Assembly (NCBI RefSeq): GCF_003076635.1
Contig: NZ_QDKG01000003.1
Span: 372,001-436,000 of the forward strand
DNA length: 64,000 bases
Source of the DNA: Sphingobacterium corticibacter
GTDB taxonomy: Bacteria; Bacteroidota; Bacteroidia; Sphingobacteriales; Sphingobacteriaceae
Direction of reading: 5' to 3'
Shown here: positions 63,765-64,000 of the stretch, one piece after another
How the letters are laid out: every line of letters starts with the position of its first letter
Position numbering within the stretch: position 1 is the stretch's first letter
The notes under the pieces: generated by a model
Database searches by the model: none
What the model was told of the DNA's origin: nothing
The model's input: only the letters and a program-made list of their open reading frames with translations
Translations under genes and position numbers: made by a program

Positions 63765-64000
63765 TTATTGTTTTACTTGTGGATAGAACGCCTGAATAGC
63801 GTGCGTATACACAGCGGTATTAAGGCGCAACATCATCTGAAAGTATGCCGGCTGTACAGCACCTATCGGATATAAAGTTAATTGACGCTTATTTCCAACG
63901 ATTCTATCCCAGATTGTTGTTGGCCCTGTCTGCAGGGATACGGTAAAATAATACAAGTATGGAGCGATCCATCGTTTGTAATCATCCTTACTTATGGAAT
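63765..64000 (-). CDS. 3' end of a gene running off the right edge
   Basis: The frame is open from the stop at 63765 to the window end, so only the C-terminal about 78 residues are seen. They include KRWIAPYLYYFTVSLQTG near the visible start and AYFQMMLRLNTAVYTHAIQA. I do not recognise the family. The TTG-like codon at 63956 is internal, not a start. It is on the same strand as mqnE but separate by about 120 bases. Confidence 0.5.
   Translation of the reverse strand, partial: SISKDDYKRWIAPYLYYFTVSLQTGPTTIWDRIVGNKRQLTLYPIGAVQPAYFQMMLRLNTAVYTHAIQAFYPQVKQ

Noticed and set aside
1..64000. CRISPR arrays, tRNA or rRNA genes, insertion sequences, prophage
   Set aside because: No regularly spaced repeats, no cloverleaf-like sequences in the intergenic gaps, and no transposase, integrase or phage structural motifs were seen.

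Overview
The window looks like a chromosomal segment of a Bacteroidota bacterium, most likely a Sphingobacteriaceae-type organism (Sphingobacterium, Pedobacter or Olivibacter neighbourhood). This is inferred from gene content and signals: TAnnTTTG-type -7 promoter elements, few Shine-Dalgarno sequences, futalosine-pathway menaquinone genes, a ligase-associated DNA repair cassette, an S9 dipeptidyl peptidase, OprO/P-type porin and many single-domain response regulators. Gene density is high. I see no rRNA, tRNA, CRISPR array, phage or insertion sequence.

Left part (1-19,100): three overlapping glycosyltransferase genes (338-3324) end at a bidirectional terminator facing a bestrophin gene. Then come a lactonase-like SMP-30 protein, a GH15 glucoamylase/trehalase-type hydrolase and a divergent short-chain dehydrogenase, which could act in sequence on glucose. 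Positions 14,822 down to 8011 hold a tightly packed repair operon (MBL-fold exonuclease, ATP-dependent DNA ligase, Lhr-like helicase, PdeM phosphoesterase) with an EEP-family protein 12 bases behind it. A NarL-type two-component pair, a propeller lipoprotein and recX follow.

Middle (19,250-39,730): a DsbA-family protein, small helical proteins, a three-gene signalling cluster (PAS kinase, lone receiver, and a GAF protein with a histidine-kinase dimerisation helix but no ATPase), a nucleoside-recognition membrane protein, mgsA, coaA, an MscS channel, a DPP-IV-type peptidase and an exonuclease/GIY-YIG fusion. An acyl-CoA dehydrogenase plus a two-part beta-oxidation enzyme converge on prpBCD, the methylcitrate cycle; together they look like a route from odd-chain or branched acyl-CoA to pyruvate and succinate.

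Right part (40,150-64,000): a small orphan protein resembling sigma-70 region 4 lies next to a large signalling operon on the other strand (48,638 to 40,617): two complex histidine kinases, three receivers with one LuxR-type output, and stand-alone CheB and CheR domains without any chemoreceptor, CheA or CheW. Envelope and stress-type genes follow (acidic protein, porin, DUF6438 lipoprotein, Ntn amidase, DUF421 protein with a zinc ribbon, DUF2892 protein). Housekeeping genes finish the window: pdxH-nuoC-nuoD-ispE, yqgE, a PQQ-type sugar dehydrogenase, a DUF423 protein, and mqnE-phosphatase-mqnA. A partial gene runs off the right edge.

Most promising for novelty: the receptor-less CheB/CheR phosphorelay with its neighbouring orphan sigma-4-like protein, the kinase-less DHp protein next to a lone receiver, and the beta-oxidation enzyme whose crotonase half lacks a catalytic glutamate.
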